The notes beneath the pieces are model-generated. The model ran no database searches. It was not told where the DNA came from and saw only the letters and a program-made list of their open reading frames with translations. A stretch of 10,125 nt of DNA from Nitrospirae bacterium CG1_02_44_142 (GTDB lineage: Bacteria; Nitrospirota; Thermodesulfovibrionia; Thermodesulfovibrionales; UBA1546). Below, piece after piece: positions 1-6,467 of the stretch. A program made the translations under genes and the position numbers. The stretch is from contig MNVK01000105.1 in assembly GCA_001871685.1 (NCBI GenBank), forward strand, positions 1-10,125, read 5' to 3'. Position 1 is the stretch's first letter. Each line of letters opens with the position of its first letter.

Positions 1-690
1 AAAGGGAAATGCCGAGGAGGCAGCTACGGCTCTGGCTATCGGATAGGAAAGAATATCAGAACCGATATAGTTGAACTGGGCTCCTGTGAATTCAAAGCGG
101 CTGCCCTGATAAAGGTTAGTTGCATTTATAATGAGGAACGGCCGTTTTTTCCTGTCAGCCAATGACTTGAAGGCGCCGGCTTCAAATATTGTTCTGTCAT
201 AAAGTTCCGCGGCAAGGTCAATGCGGCTGAAATAAGGAGATGAAAGGCGCAGCCAGTTTACGGGATTCATGAGTGCGAGCGCGAGTTCCTTCTGGATATT
301 GCGGTAGAGGAACTTTTCTTTAAAGTCGTCAAATATCCTTGGACCGAAAAGCGCATAATATGCTCCGGTAAAAGAACCGCCCGAAACTGTAGAGACGATA
401 TCCGCTTCATCAAGAAGGGTCTTGTTCAATCCCGGAAGGCGGGTATTCTTCATTTCTTCAAGCACGCCGTAGGAAAAGGCTGCTGCACGGGTTCCGCCTC
501 CTGAAAATGCGAGTATCACAAAGGTCTCGTCCGCATCGGATGGCTGGTTGAAGGCGTCAAAGGAGTAGGGTTCGTTCTGATGTATGTCTGCCAGCGGCAG
601 GTTTTTCTGATAATGCGCGCAGGAACTGAGGAAGAAAAGCGCAGCGATAAGCGCAGGGAAGAAATACTTATTCAGCCTATATTTTTTCAA
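1..690 (-). CDS. Patatin-like phospholipase, predicted lipoprotein (C-terminus beyond window)
   Basis: Predicted lipid acyl hydrolase of the patatin family, anchored to a membrane by an N-terminal lipid. The first 230 codons are present and the frame stays open to base 1. The N-terminus has basic residues, a hydrophobic stretch and the lipobox LSSC with the acylated cysteine at residue 24. The oxyanion-hole motif GGGTR lies at residues 64-68. The nucleophile elbow is TVSGGS with the likely catalytic serine at 103, a variant of GxSxG in which the first glycine is replaced. The catalytic aspartate motif would lie outside the window. The start is TTG at 690: an in-frame TAA sits only three codons upstream (699-697), and only this start includes the complete signal peptide. 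It overlaps the upstream small gene by 14 bases and has only a weak ribosome site (GAGAG), so translational coupling is likely. The family call is firm; the substrate is unknown. Confidence 0.9.
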   Translation of the reverse strand, partial: MKKYRLNKYFFPALIAALFFLSSCAHYQKNLPLADIHQNEPYSFDAFNQPSDADETFVILAFSGGGTRAAAFSYGVLEEMKNTRLPGLNKTLLDEADIVSTVSGGSFTGAYYALFGPRIFDDFKEKFLYRNIQKELALALMNPVNWLRLSSPYFSRIDLAAELYDRTIFEAGAFKSLADRKKRPFLIINATNLYQGSRFEFTGAQFNYIGSDILSYPIARAVAASSAFPF

Positions 691-889
691 AGCTGATTAC
701 TCTCGGAGAGATGACAGAGGTTTTTCTTAATATAAACTCATGCAGTTCAGGGGTGAAGTCCGGGGGCGGTTCAAGCGTCACGGAGTGGAACCCAGTCTCA
801 AGCTCCAGCGCCTCATTGGTCATGCCTTCGCTGGCGCCGTCGATAATAACCCCTCGTGACTCCTGAAATTTTACAAGGAGATATTCCAT
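677..889 (-). CDS. Small PEGA-like protein upstream of the patatin gene
   Basis: A 70-residue acidic protein without a signal peptide or membrane segment. The pattern VIIDG (residues 14-18), then a G-x-T-N step, an ETGFHSVTL strand (31-39) and PPPDFTP resembles PEGA-type beta-sandwich repeats, where a 'V.vdG...G.t......G.H.v.l' signature is usual. This resemblance is by eye and not tested. The ATG at 889 is preceded by AAAAAAGG about 10 bases upstream. The gene is the first of a two-gene minus-strand unit and its stop lies inside the start region of the patatin gene (14-base overlap), which supports it being real and translationally coupled. It might be a partner or targeting factor of the phospholipase; this is inference. 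Confidence 0.7.
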   Translation of the reverse strand: MEYLLVKFQESRGVIIDGASEGMTNEALELETGFHSVTLEPPPDFTPELHEFILRKTSVISPRVISFEKI

Positions 890-927
890 TTTCTATCCAT
901 CCTTTTTTCTTTGAATCAATTAAAAAT

Positions 928-956
928 ATCATACGAAAAAATGCCGTAAAGCGCAA
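928..956 (-). promoter_or_regulatory. Candidate sigma-70 promoter for the PEGA-like/patatin unit
   Basis: Read on the minus strand, TTGCGC (956-951) is followed after 17 bases by TATGAT (933-928). The -10 box matches five of six consensus positions and the -35 box matches the TTG start. Transcription would begin near 921, about 32 bases before the ATG at 889. No operator is visible. This is motif evidence only. Confidence 0.45.
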
Positions 957-1041
957 CCGCTCCCTTAATCTTTCTGTAGTGTTTCCAGTTTCCCCGATTT
1001 TCCGAAAGAATACTTATATGCACGCCTGTCCGAAGAGGGCA

Positions 1042-1070
1042 TTTTCATTTTTCAATCTGTTGGTGATAAT
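1042..1070 (+). promoter_or_regulatory. Candidate sigma-70 promoter for the histidine kinase gene
   Basis: TTTTCA (1042-1047, four of six) and GATAAT (1065-1070, five of six) are separated by 17 bases. The predicted start of transcription is near 1077, only about four bases before the kinase ATG at 1081. An in-frame TAG at 1072 rules out an earlier start codon and no Shine-Dalgarno sequence is seen, so the mRNA could be nearly leaderless. Confidence 0.4.
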
Positions 1071-1080
1071 ATAGCCTTAT

Positions 1081-2643
1081 ATGTCGCTCCAGAAAAAGAT
1101 TGTTCTAAGTTTCCTTATGAGCGCATTTATAATTGCGCTGCTTTCAGTCTTTTTGTATCTTAATTTTGTTGAGATAAAAAAAGAGACAACCTTTCTTGAG
1201 CTGACAGACACGATAAGGAGCAAATCCCTGCAGATCAGACGGCATGAGAAAAATTATTTTCTCTATGCGCCGACAAAGGCAACAGACGAATCAAAAGCTA
1301 TTCATGAATACCTTGGCGAAATGGATAGGATACTTGACGGTGTTCAGACAAACAAGACGGGATGGACGCTTTCTCTTAAGAATCTTATCAGGGAATATCG
1401 CGGGCAGTTTAGCAGGATTGAGTTATTGGTCAAAAATATATCGGGCGAATCCTCGCAATTGAAAAATAAATTCTCTTCTTATCAAGAGGTAAGCGGGTTA
1501 ATAGAATCCAATTTCCTGGATAAGCCTTTGGACGATGTAAATTATTTGCAAAAGAACTTTTCGTTAAAATCCGACCACAGACTTATAATCTGGCTGAATG
1601 AGCTTGATACGGAAATAAATTCCCTCAGAAAGACAGGCGAAAACATCCTTATGGTTTCAAAGGAACTGGATAAAAAGGCCAGAGAGAATGTGGACAACTT
1701 TATTCGTTTGTCCCGCATCGGCATACTGATTTTTTTCCTGCTCTTTGTTGCTGTCGGGGTTGGGACAATTTTGTTTATAACAAGAAATGTTGTAAGGCGT
1801 TTGCAGTTATTGACAAATGTTGTGGAAAAAACTGGAGCAGGCAACTTCTTGAAAATGCCTGTCCCGGCCAGAAAATGGGCTTCCCATGACGAGGTTGAGA
1901 CACTTATAGAAAAGTTCAATACAATGGAAGAACAGCTTGCCCAGAGGGAAAAGGAGTTGATACAGAGTAAAAAGCTTGCGGCGATTGGCACTCTTGCATC
2001 CGGCGTTGCGCATGAGCTCAACAACCCCCTGAATAATATCTATACGACTGCGCAGAGGCTGTTGAAAAAATCAGAAGGTGAGTGCCCTGTATTTATAAAA
2101 AAGGGGCTTGATGATATATTCGGGCAGACCATGCGGGTTAAAAGCATTGTGAGCGACCTCCTGGAATTTGCACGGGGAAGAGAGCCCAATTTCAGGCCGA
2201 TTGAATTGCGCAGCCTTGTAAACGGGGTCTATAAACATATCGGACTTTCAATGCCTGTTGACAGTATCAGGTTTCATCTTGAGTTCCATCCAGAAGAAAT
2301 TGTCATCTACGCAGACCAGGAGCAGATGGAGAGGGTTTTCATCAATCTCATCTCCAATGCCATAGATGCTGTTTCAGAAGAGGGAGATATTACTGTAATG
2401 GCTGTTGAAGATGACGCTAAGGTTACGATTAGGGTGTCCGATACCGGCAGAGGCATTTTAAGAGAGGCGGCAGAGAAAATCTTTGAGCCCTTCTATACAA
2501 CAAAAGACAAAGGCACCGGATTAGGACTTGCAGTAGTATTTAATATAATTCAGAAACACAACGGTGAGATAACAGTTGAAAGTGCAGAAGGGCGCGGGAC
2601 GACATTCATCATCACACTGCCCAGGTCAGCAGGCAGCGTATGA
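1081..2643 (+). CDS. Membrane-bound sensor histidine kinase (NtrB/ZraS-like core)
   Basis: A 520-residue sensor kinase. TM1 spans about residues 7-27, a largely helical extracytoplasmic sensor region 28-211, and TM2 212-234, followed by a HAMP-type linker (about 235-290) ending in a coiled coil. The HisKA box has the phosphoacceptor in GVAHELNNPL (His311). The ATPase domain has the N box INLISNAIDA (421-430), G1 DTGRG (454-458), F box FEPFY (468-472) and G2 GTGLGL (478-483), so all catalytic motifs are intact. The sensor contains RRHEKNYFLY (53-62), similar to the helical-bundle (HBM-like) sensors of chemoreceptors and kinases; this points to a small-molecule signal but does not identify it. 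The start is forced by an in-frame stop at 1072; no ribosome site is evident. It ends 36 bases before the regulator's preferred start, so the two form an operon and a cognate pair. Confidence 0.95.
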   Translation: MSLQKKIVLSFLMSAFIIALLSVFLYLNFVEIKKETTFLELTDTIRSKSLQIRRHEKNYFLYAPTKATDESKAIHEYLGEMDRILDGVQTNKTGWTLSLKNLIREYRGQFSRIELLVKNISGESSQLKNKFSSYQEVSGLIESNFLDKPLDDVNYLQKNFSLKSDHRLIIWLNELDTEINSLRKTGENILMVSKELDKKARENVDNFIRLSRIGILIFFLLFVAVGVGTILFITRNVVRRLQLLTNVVEKTGAGNFLKMPVPARKWASHDEVETLIEKFNTMEEQLAQREKELIQSKKLAAIGTLASGVAHELNNPLNNIYTTAQRLLKKSEGECPVFIKKGLDDIFGQTMRVKSIVSDLLEFARGREPNFRPIELRSLVNGVYKHIGLSMPVDSIRFHLEFHPEEIVIYADQEQMERVFINLISNAIDAVSEEGDITVMAVEDDAKVTIRVSDTGRGILREAAEKIFEPFYTTKDKGTGLGLAVVFNIIQKHNGEITVESAEGRGTTFIITLPRSAGSV

Positions 2644-2664
2644 TTGACAGCGTTTTGCGGCATG

Positions 2665-2670
2665 AAAGGA
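2665..2670 (+). promoter_or_regulatory. Ribosome binding site deciding the regulator start
   Basis: AAAGGA lies nine bases before the ATG at 2680. The open frame reaches back to a TTG at 2644 and an ATG at 2662, but neither has a good site. The protein from 2680 begins MAFKILVAEDEE, the normal beginning of a receiver domain. Confidence 0.75.
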
Positions 2671-2679
2671 ATTATTATT

Positions 2680-4011
2680 ATGGCGTTTAAAATACTCGTA
2701 GCTGAAGACGAAGAGATTACGCTCAACAATATTGTTGACACCCTTCAGGAAGAGGGTTATAAGGTTGCTTCTTCCAGAAACGGAACCGAGGCCCTTCGGA
2801 TGATAGAGAAAGACCATTTTGACGCCCTTATCACCGACATTAAAATGCCGGGCATGAGCGGGATAGAACTGCTTGATAAAGTAAGAGCCCATCATCCTGA
2901 AACAGAAGTGATTATCATTACCGGGTTCGGCAGTATCAGTTCAGCGGTTGAAGCTATGAAAAAAGGCGCTGTTGATTATATTACCAAGCCCTTTGACCTT
3001 GATGAACTGCTGCTGAAAGCCGGGAAGATATTCCAGCAGAGAACCATGAAGAAGGAAAACATCGCCTTACGCACCTTTGTCGGCATGGATAAGAAGATTT
3101 CCATTATCGCCAAGAGCGAAGGTATGAGGCGCATCCTTGAGACCGTGGATGAACTGAAAGGTTCGGATGTCAATATTCTCCTGACTGGTGAGACAGGCGT
3201 GGGCAAAAGCCTCATCGCAAAAGCAATCCACTTTACCGGCAAGCGGCAAAATATGCCCTTTCTGTCTATCAACTGCGCGACTTTCACGGAAGAACTGCTT
3301 GCAAGCGAACTATTTGGTTACGAAAAAGGAGCTTTTACAGGCGCGGTATCAACAAAGCAGGGGCTTGTTGAGATTGCGGACACAGGCACGCTGTTTCTTG
3401 ACGAAATCGCGGAACTGCCCACCAACCTTCAGGCAAAACTTCTCAAAGTCGTTGAAGAGGGCGAATTCTATCGGGTTGGAGGCACAAGGCCTATCAAGGT
3501 GGATGTGCGGTTTATTGCCGCCACGAACCAGAATGTTAAAAGGCTTATCTCGGAAGGCAGATTCAGGGAAGACCTTTATTACCGGCTCAACATAATGGAA
3601 ATATATATTCCTCCGTTGAGGGAGAGAATAGACGACATCAAGCCTCTCAGTTCTTTCTTTCTCAAAAAACACCTTCCGAAGTCCAGCAAAAAGATTGCCG
3701 GACTTACTGATGATGCAATACATATTCTCATGAACTACAGTTTCCCCGGCAATGCCAGGGAGCTTGAAAATATAATCGAGAGGGCAATCATACTTGAAAA
3801 AAGCGGACTTATCACGCCTGAAAGCCTGCCGCGAGCAATCCGTGTTCTCCAGATTGACACTATTGATCCAGACCAGGTTCTGACTATTGACGAGCTTGTC
3901 AAAGAGTATGTTGAAAAGGTCGTGAAGATGCTCGGAGGTAACCGCTCAAAGGCTGCTGAAGCGCTTGGCATATCAAGAACGAGCCTCTGGAAGATATTAA
4001 AGGAAGAATAG
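2680..4011 (+). CDS. Sigma-54-dependent response regulator, NtrC family
   Basis: A 443-residue activator. The receiver domain (1-120) has acidic residues D10/E11, phosphoacceptor D53 (in TDIKMPG), T81 and K103. The AAA+ domain (about 135-370) has Walker A GETGVGKS (170-177), the sigma-54 contact loop GAFTGA (217-222), Walker B LFLDE (238-242), arginine-rich FREDLYYRLN (295-304) and a sensor-II motif GNARELEN (357-364, with Ala where Val is usual). The C-terminal Fis-type helix-turn-helix (413-440, RSKAAEALGISRTSLWKIL) binds DNA. The intact GAFTGA loop means it should activate sigma-54 RNA polymerase. It is encoded directly after the kinase, which should phosphorylate D53. Immediately downstream are duplicated candidate binding sites and a sigma-54 promoter, so the next operon is its probable target. 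Confidence 0.96.
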   Translation: MAFKILVAEDEEITLNNIVDTLQEEGYKVASSRNGTEALRMIEKDHFDALITDIKMPGMSGIELLDKVRAHHPETEVIIITGFGSISSAVEAMKKGAVDYITKPFDLDELLLKAGKIFQQRTMKKENIALRTFVGMDKKISIIAKSEGMRRILETVDELKGSDVNILLTGETGVGKSLIAKAIHFTGKRQNMPFLSINCATFTEELLASELFGYEKGAFTGAVSTKQGLVEIADTGTLFLDEIAELPTNLQAKLLKVVEEGEFYRVGGTRPIKVDVRFIAATNQNVKRLISEGRFREDLYYRLNIMEIYIPPLRERIDDIKPLSSFFLKKHLPKSSKKIAGLTDDAIHILMNYSFPGNARELENIIERAIILEKSGLITPESLPRAIRVLQIDTIDPDQVLTIDELVKEYVEKVVKMLGGNRSKAAEALGISRTSLWKILKEE

Positions 4012-4021
4012 TGTTTACACT

Positions 4022-4036
4022 GTTCATATTCTAAAC
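4022..4036 (+). repeat. Direct repeat copy 1, candidate upstream activating site
   Basis: The 15-mer GTTCATATTCTAAAC occurs here and, identically, at 4117-4131; the start-to-start distance is 95 bp, about nine helical turns. The ends GTT...AAC are inverted, giving a loosely dyadic site suited to a Fis-type dimer. It sits about 178 bp upstream of the predicted sigma-54 transcription start, a normal place for an NtrC-family enhancer. Binding by the adjacent regulator is inferred. Confidence 0.6.
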
Positions 4037-4116
4037 GCATAGTCGCATTTCCATTTTTGTCAGGAATATCTTTTTAATTCAAGGAGTTATCTTTTAGTCT
4101 CTGCATCGTCCCAACA

Positions 4117-4131
4117 GTTCATATTCTAAAC
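4117..4131 (+). repeat. Direct repeat copy 2, candidate upstream activating site
   Basis: Second perfect copy of GTTCATATTCTAAAC, centred about 83 bp upstream of the predicted transcription start. Identity of 15 consecutive bases in otherwise unrelated intergenic sequence argues for a selected binding site. Confidence 0.6.
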
Positions 4132-4163
4132 ACAATCCCCTGACTCGTTAATTTAGCCTTATT

Positions 4164-4176
4164 TATCAAGGTGTTA
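4164..4176 (+). promoter_or_regulatory. IHF consensus site between enhancers and promoter
   Basis: TATCAAGGTGTTA matches the IHF consensus WATCAANNNNTTR at every defined position, with an AT-rich tract just upstream. It lies between the proximal repeat and the -24 element, where IHF bending brings the activator to sigma-54 polymerase. It is close to the -24 box (four bases), which is tight but compatible with known arrangements. Confidence 0.5.
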
Positions 4177-4180
4177 CATC

Positions 4181-4196
4181 TGGCATCCCTTATGCT
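4181..4196 (+). promoter_or_regulatory. Sigma-54 (-24/-12) promoter of the usp-TauE operon
   Basis: TGGCATCCCTTATGCT matches TGGCAYRNNNNTTGCW at all but two defined positions and keeps the invariant GG-N10-GC spacing (GG 4182-4183, GC 4194-4195). Transcription should start near 4207, giving a leader of about 28 bases with the ribosome site at 4220-4226. The upstream gene encodes a sigma-54 activator, which strengthens the call. Confidence 0.72.
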
Positions 4197-4234
4197 TAAT
4201 AATCCCTGAGAATCAATGGAAGGAGGGAGCCGCG

Positions 4235-4708
4235 GTGAAAAAACAGCTTTTATTCGTTACCTATCAAAACGAGGATCGTGATGAGGGTTTGACCTATGCA
4301 ATTGACCTCGCAAAGACCCTTGAGGAAGGCATTACGATACTGCTGGTTAACAAGGAGAAACTTGAAGAAAGGTTTGAAGACATCATGACTGCCGTAGCCT
4401 TTGCAGAGGAAGGCGAGTATGAGACTGCAAGGGAAGTTATGCGGAGAGAAAATCCGGAAGGACAATCAAACCGCATGATTGAACAGTGTAAAACATCGGG
4501 CATTGAGGCGAATCTGCAAACAGCACAAGACGGCATTGTCGGGGCTATAAGCGGTTTTCTTAAGAATAAAACTGCTGTTGACATGGTGCTTTTAAGCCCG
4601 AGCATCACGAAAAACGGAAAGATGTCTGCAAGAGAACTGCAGAGACTTGTAAAAACCGCCTTACGGCCTGTAGTGACTATAGCAAAACAGGAATTGCAGC
4701 ACGCATAA
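4235..4708 (+). CDS. Divergent universal stress protein-like protein
   Basis: A 157-residue soluble protein with the alternating strand/helix pattern of a Usp/Rossmann-like fold: strand QLLFVTY (4-10), helix, strand ITILLVN (33-39), helices, strand VDMVLLSP (115-122) and a final RPVVTIAK strand (144-151) that sits where Usp proteins have 'CPVLVV'. The ATP motif G-x2-G-x9-G-[ST] is absent, so nucleotide binding by the usual route is not expected. The start is GTG at 4235, eight bases after a very strong AAGGAGG (4220-4226). It is the first gene after the sigma-54 promoter and lies 24 bases before the TauE-family gene. It may be a regulatory or sensor subunit for the transporter; this is inference. 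The fold assignment is moderate. Confidence 0.8.
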   Translation: MKKQLLFVTYQNEDRDEGLTYAIDLAKTLEEGITILLVNKEKLEERFEDIMTAVAFAEEGEYETAREVMRRENPEGQSNRMIEQCKTSGIEANLQTAQDGIVGAISGFLKNKTAVDMVLLSPSITKNGKMSARELQRLVKTALRPVVTIAKQELQHA

Positions 4709-4732
4709 ATTTAATAAAGGGAGGTTGTCTGA

Positions 4733-5665
4733 ATGTATCTGTATTTACCCGTAGCATTAACAAGTATTAACATTATCATCCCTATCGGGCTTGGATTGGT
4801 GGTAGGCCTGCTATCAGGGCTGTTTGGAGTTGGCGGCGGCTTTCTGATGACCCCGCTCCTTATTATGTTAGGCATTCCTGCAACAGTTGCAGCTGCAACT
4901 GACTCTAACCAGATTGTCGCTGCTTCCACTTCGGGAACGTATGCCCACTGGAAGGTCGGCAACGTGGATTTTAAAATGGGGTTTCACTTACTCATCGGCG
5001 GTTTCATCGGCGGTCTCTTCGGCGTTCAAGGCATAAAAATTCTCAGGGCGATGGGGAATGCCGACTTTGTTATAAAAATGACCTATGTGCTGATGCTTGG
5101 GATTGTGGGAGCATATATGTTTATTGAGAGCATTCAGAGCATGAAGAAAGCTCGTAAGGGGGACGATGTCCCCCTTACGGAATCCCCCTCAAGAGAATCT
5201 GCAATTGCCCGTTTACTCAAGTCTCTGCCGCTTCAGACACATTACGAAAAATCAGGAGTTACCCATTCTGCCTTAATACCGATTATCTTTGGCGGCTTTG
5301 TCGGGGTCCTTGCCGCTATCATGGGTGTGGGCGGCGGCTTCCTGATGGTGCCGGTCATGGTCTATATTCTTAGGATGCCGATGCACGTTGTCGTAGGCAC
5401 GAGTCTTTTCCAGATTCTCTTCAACTGTATTGAGGTTACATTTCTTCAGGCCTACACAAACCACACAGTGGATTTCACGCTTGCTGTGCTGCTGCTTTTA
5501 GGTTCTACAATAGGCGCACAGATTGGAACAGTTTTTGGAAGGAAATTAAAAGGCGAACAATTAAAGATTCTCCTTGCGGTTATCGTGCTTGTTGTTACCG
5601 TAAAGATAATCTTTGAACTTACTATGACGCCGTCGCTGCTTTTATCGCAGGCAGGAGGACACTGA
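4733..5665 (+). CDS. TauE/SafE-family (DUF81) membrane exporter
   Basis: A 310-residue polytopic inner-membrane protein of the sulfite exporter TauE/SafE family, whose members move sulfite, sulfoacetate, sulfonates or other organic anions. It has two homologous halves, each marked by a glycine-rich motif: GLFGVGGGFLMTPLL (29-43) and AAIMGVGGGFLMVPVM (194-209). About seven or eight hydrophobic segments are visible. The ATG at 4733 follows AAAGGGAGG by eight bases. The hydrophilic linker between the halves (about 137-175) is long and includes nine codons (141-149, RKGDDVPLT) that coincide exactly with a perfect DNA palindrome. The stop overlaps the next start (TGATG). Neighbours point to sulfur-anion or stress-linked export, but the substrate cannot be read from sequence. 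Confidence 0.93.
   Translation: MYLYLPVALTSINIIIPIGLGLVVGLLSGLFGVGGGFLMTPLLIMLGIPATVAAATDSNQIVAASTSGTYAHWKVGNVDFKMGFHLLIGGFIGGLFGVQGIKILRAMGNADFVIKMTYVLMLGIVGAYMFIESIQSMKKARKGDDVPLTESPSRESAIARLLKSLPLQTHYEKSGVTHSALIPIIFGGFVGVLAAIMGVGGGFLMVPVMVYILRMPMHVVVGTSLFQILFNCIEVTFLQAYTNHTVDFTLAVLLLLGSTIGAQIGTVFGRKLKGEQLKILLAVIVLVVTVKIIFELTMTPSLLLSQAGGH
5153..5179. repeat. Perfect 12-3-12 palindrome inside the TauE-family gene
   Basis: CGTAAGGGGGAC (5153-5164), loop GAT, and GTCCCCCTTACG (5168-5179) form a perfect inverted repeat. It spans exactly nine in-frame codons of the cytoplasmic linker. It looks like a small REP/RPE-type palindromic element tolerated within the coding sequence; whether it recurs elsewhere in the genome is not visible here. 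Confidence 0.75.
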
Positions 5666-6465
5666 TGAAAAAATTCAAAATTCAAGATTCAAGATTCAAA
5701 ATTGCGGGGTTCCTTTCACTCTGCTGCACTGCCGCACTGCTGCTCTTCTGCTCTTCTTCATCTGCAGAGCTTACGATTAACACAAATCACGACCATATCT
5801 CAATAGACTTCTCCTATCACGGAAGCGAGGTCGCTGTAAGCGGCGTCTCAGCCGCAGGCGCAGACCTCATTATTAAAATAGCCTCTCCGGAAGGGCGTCA
5901 GTCCTTAAGAAAAAAGGGAAAGGCGGCAGGGTTTTTGTGGATGAATGTAGGAGAATTAAAATTTGAAAATACCCCGGCGCTTTATTTCATGCGCAGTACA
6001 AAGAAGCTGGAGGGCCTTCTTGATGAGGAAGAAATGGGCAGGTATCTTCTTGGATATTCTGCTCTGGAGAGGCATGCGGAGATAGCGCCTGTCTCAAATC
6101 CTGAAGAAAAGGCGAGGTGGTTTGACGAGTTTGTAAGATTCAAAGAGTCCTCAAGGCTTTATTCCATTTCTCACGGAGATATTTCAGTAGCCGAAAAGGA
6201 TGGGAAACAGAATTATCATATAAGCTTAAGCTGGCCGTATCAGGCGGTTCCCGGAGATTATACGGTTACGGTGTATGCAGTCAAGGATAAAAGGGTTATT
6301 GAAACAGCAATGACCCAGGTAAGAGTAGAACAAGTAGGTGGTATAAAGTTCCTCGCCGATATGGCAAAAAACAAAGGAGCATTGTACGGAATCATATCCA
6401 TAATTGTGGCGCTGGCTGCGGGTTTTGGCGTGGGTATGATATTCAGAAAGGGAGGCGCGCATTAA
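5665..6465 (+). CDS. TIGR02186/Alph_Pro_TM-type membrane-anchored protein, partner of TauE
   Basis: A 266-residue protein with a signal peptide (hydrophobic core about 14-29, probable cleavage after Ala34 in SSSAE), a beta-rich extracytoplasmic domain (about 35-235) and one C-terminal TM helix (238-260) followed by a short basic tail. The layout and motifs such as LRKKGKAAGFLWMN (81-94), the ALYFM segment and the W-FDEFVRFKESSRLYS region (152-167) match my knowledge of the TIGR02186 (PF09608, putative transmembrane protein) family, often found beside TauE/SafE genes. Its function is unknown; an accessory role in anion export is inferred. ATG at 5665 overlaps the TauE stop by one base, with GGAGG six bases upstream, so the two are co-translated. 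The first codons contain a heptamer tandem repeat. Confidence 0.85.
   Translation: MKKFKIQDSRFKIAGFLSLCCTAALLLFCSSSSAELTINTNHDHISIDFSYHGSEVAVSGVSAAGADLIIKIASPEGRQSLRKKGKAAGFLWMNVGELKFENTPALYFMRSTKKLEGLLDEEEMGRYLLGYSALERHAEIAPVSNPEEKARWFDEFVRFKESSRLYSISHGDISVAEKDGKQNYHISLSWPYQAVPGDYTVTVYAVKDKRVIETAMTQVRVEQVGGIKFLADMAKNKGALYGIISIIVALAAGFGVGMIFRKGGAH
5673..5700 (+). repeat. Tandem heptamer repeat at the 5' end of the TIGR02186-type gene
   Basis: Four head-to-tail copies of ATTCAA[AG] (A, G, G, A variants) followed by a partial ATT. They encode residues 3-13 (KFKIQDSRFKI), the n-region of the signal peptide. The unit is seven bases, so loss or gain of one copy would shift the frame. Confidence 0.8.
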
Positions 6466-6467
6466 TC

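Noticed and set aside
856..1074. 72-codon plus-strand frame in the divergent intergenic region
   Set aside because: It overlaps the PEGA-like gene start and both promoter candidates, lacks a ribosome site and has no protein-like motif pattern; best read as chance.
1542..2024. 160-codon minus-strand frame inside the histidine kinase gene
   Set aside because: Entirely antisense to a gene with intact kinase motifs; Ser/Phe-rich composition is typical of a shadow frame.
2644..2679. TTG at 2644 and ATG at 2662 as starts of the response regulator
   Set aside because: They add up to 12 residues not seen in receiver domains and lack a good ribosome site; ATG at 2680 has AAAGGA nine bases upstream and begins at the natural domain edge.
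5673..5700. CRISPR-like or regulatory array in the heptamer repeats
   Set aside because: Units are seven bases with no spacers and lie inside coding sequence; simple tandem repeat.
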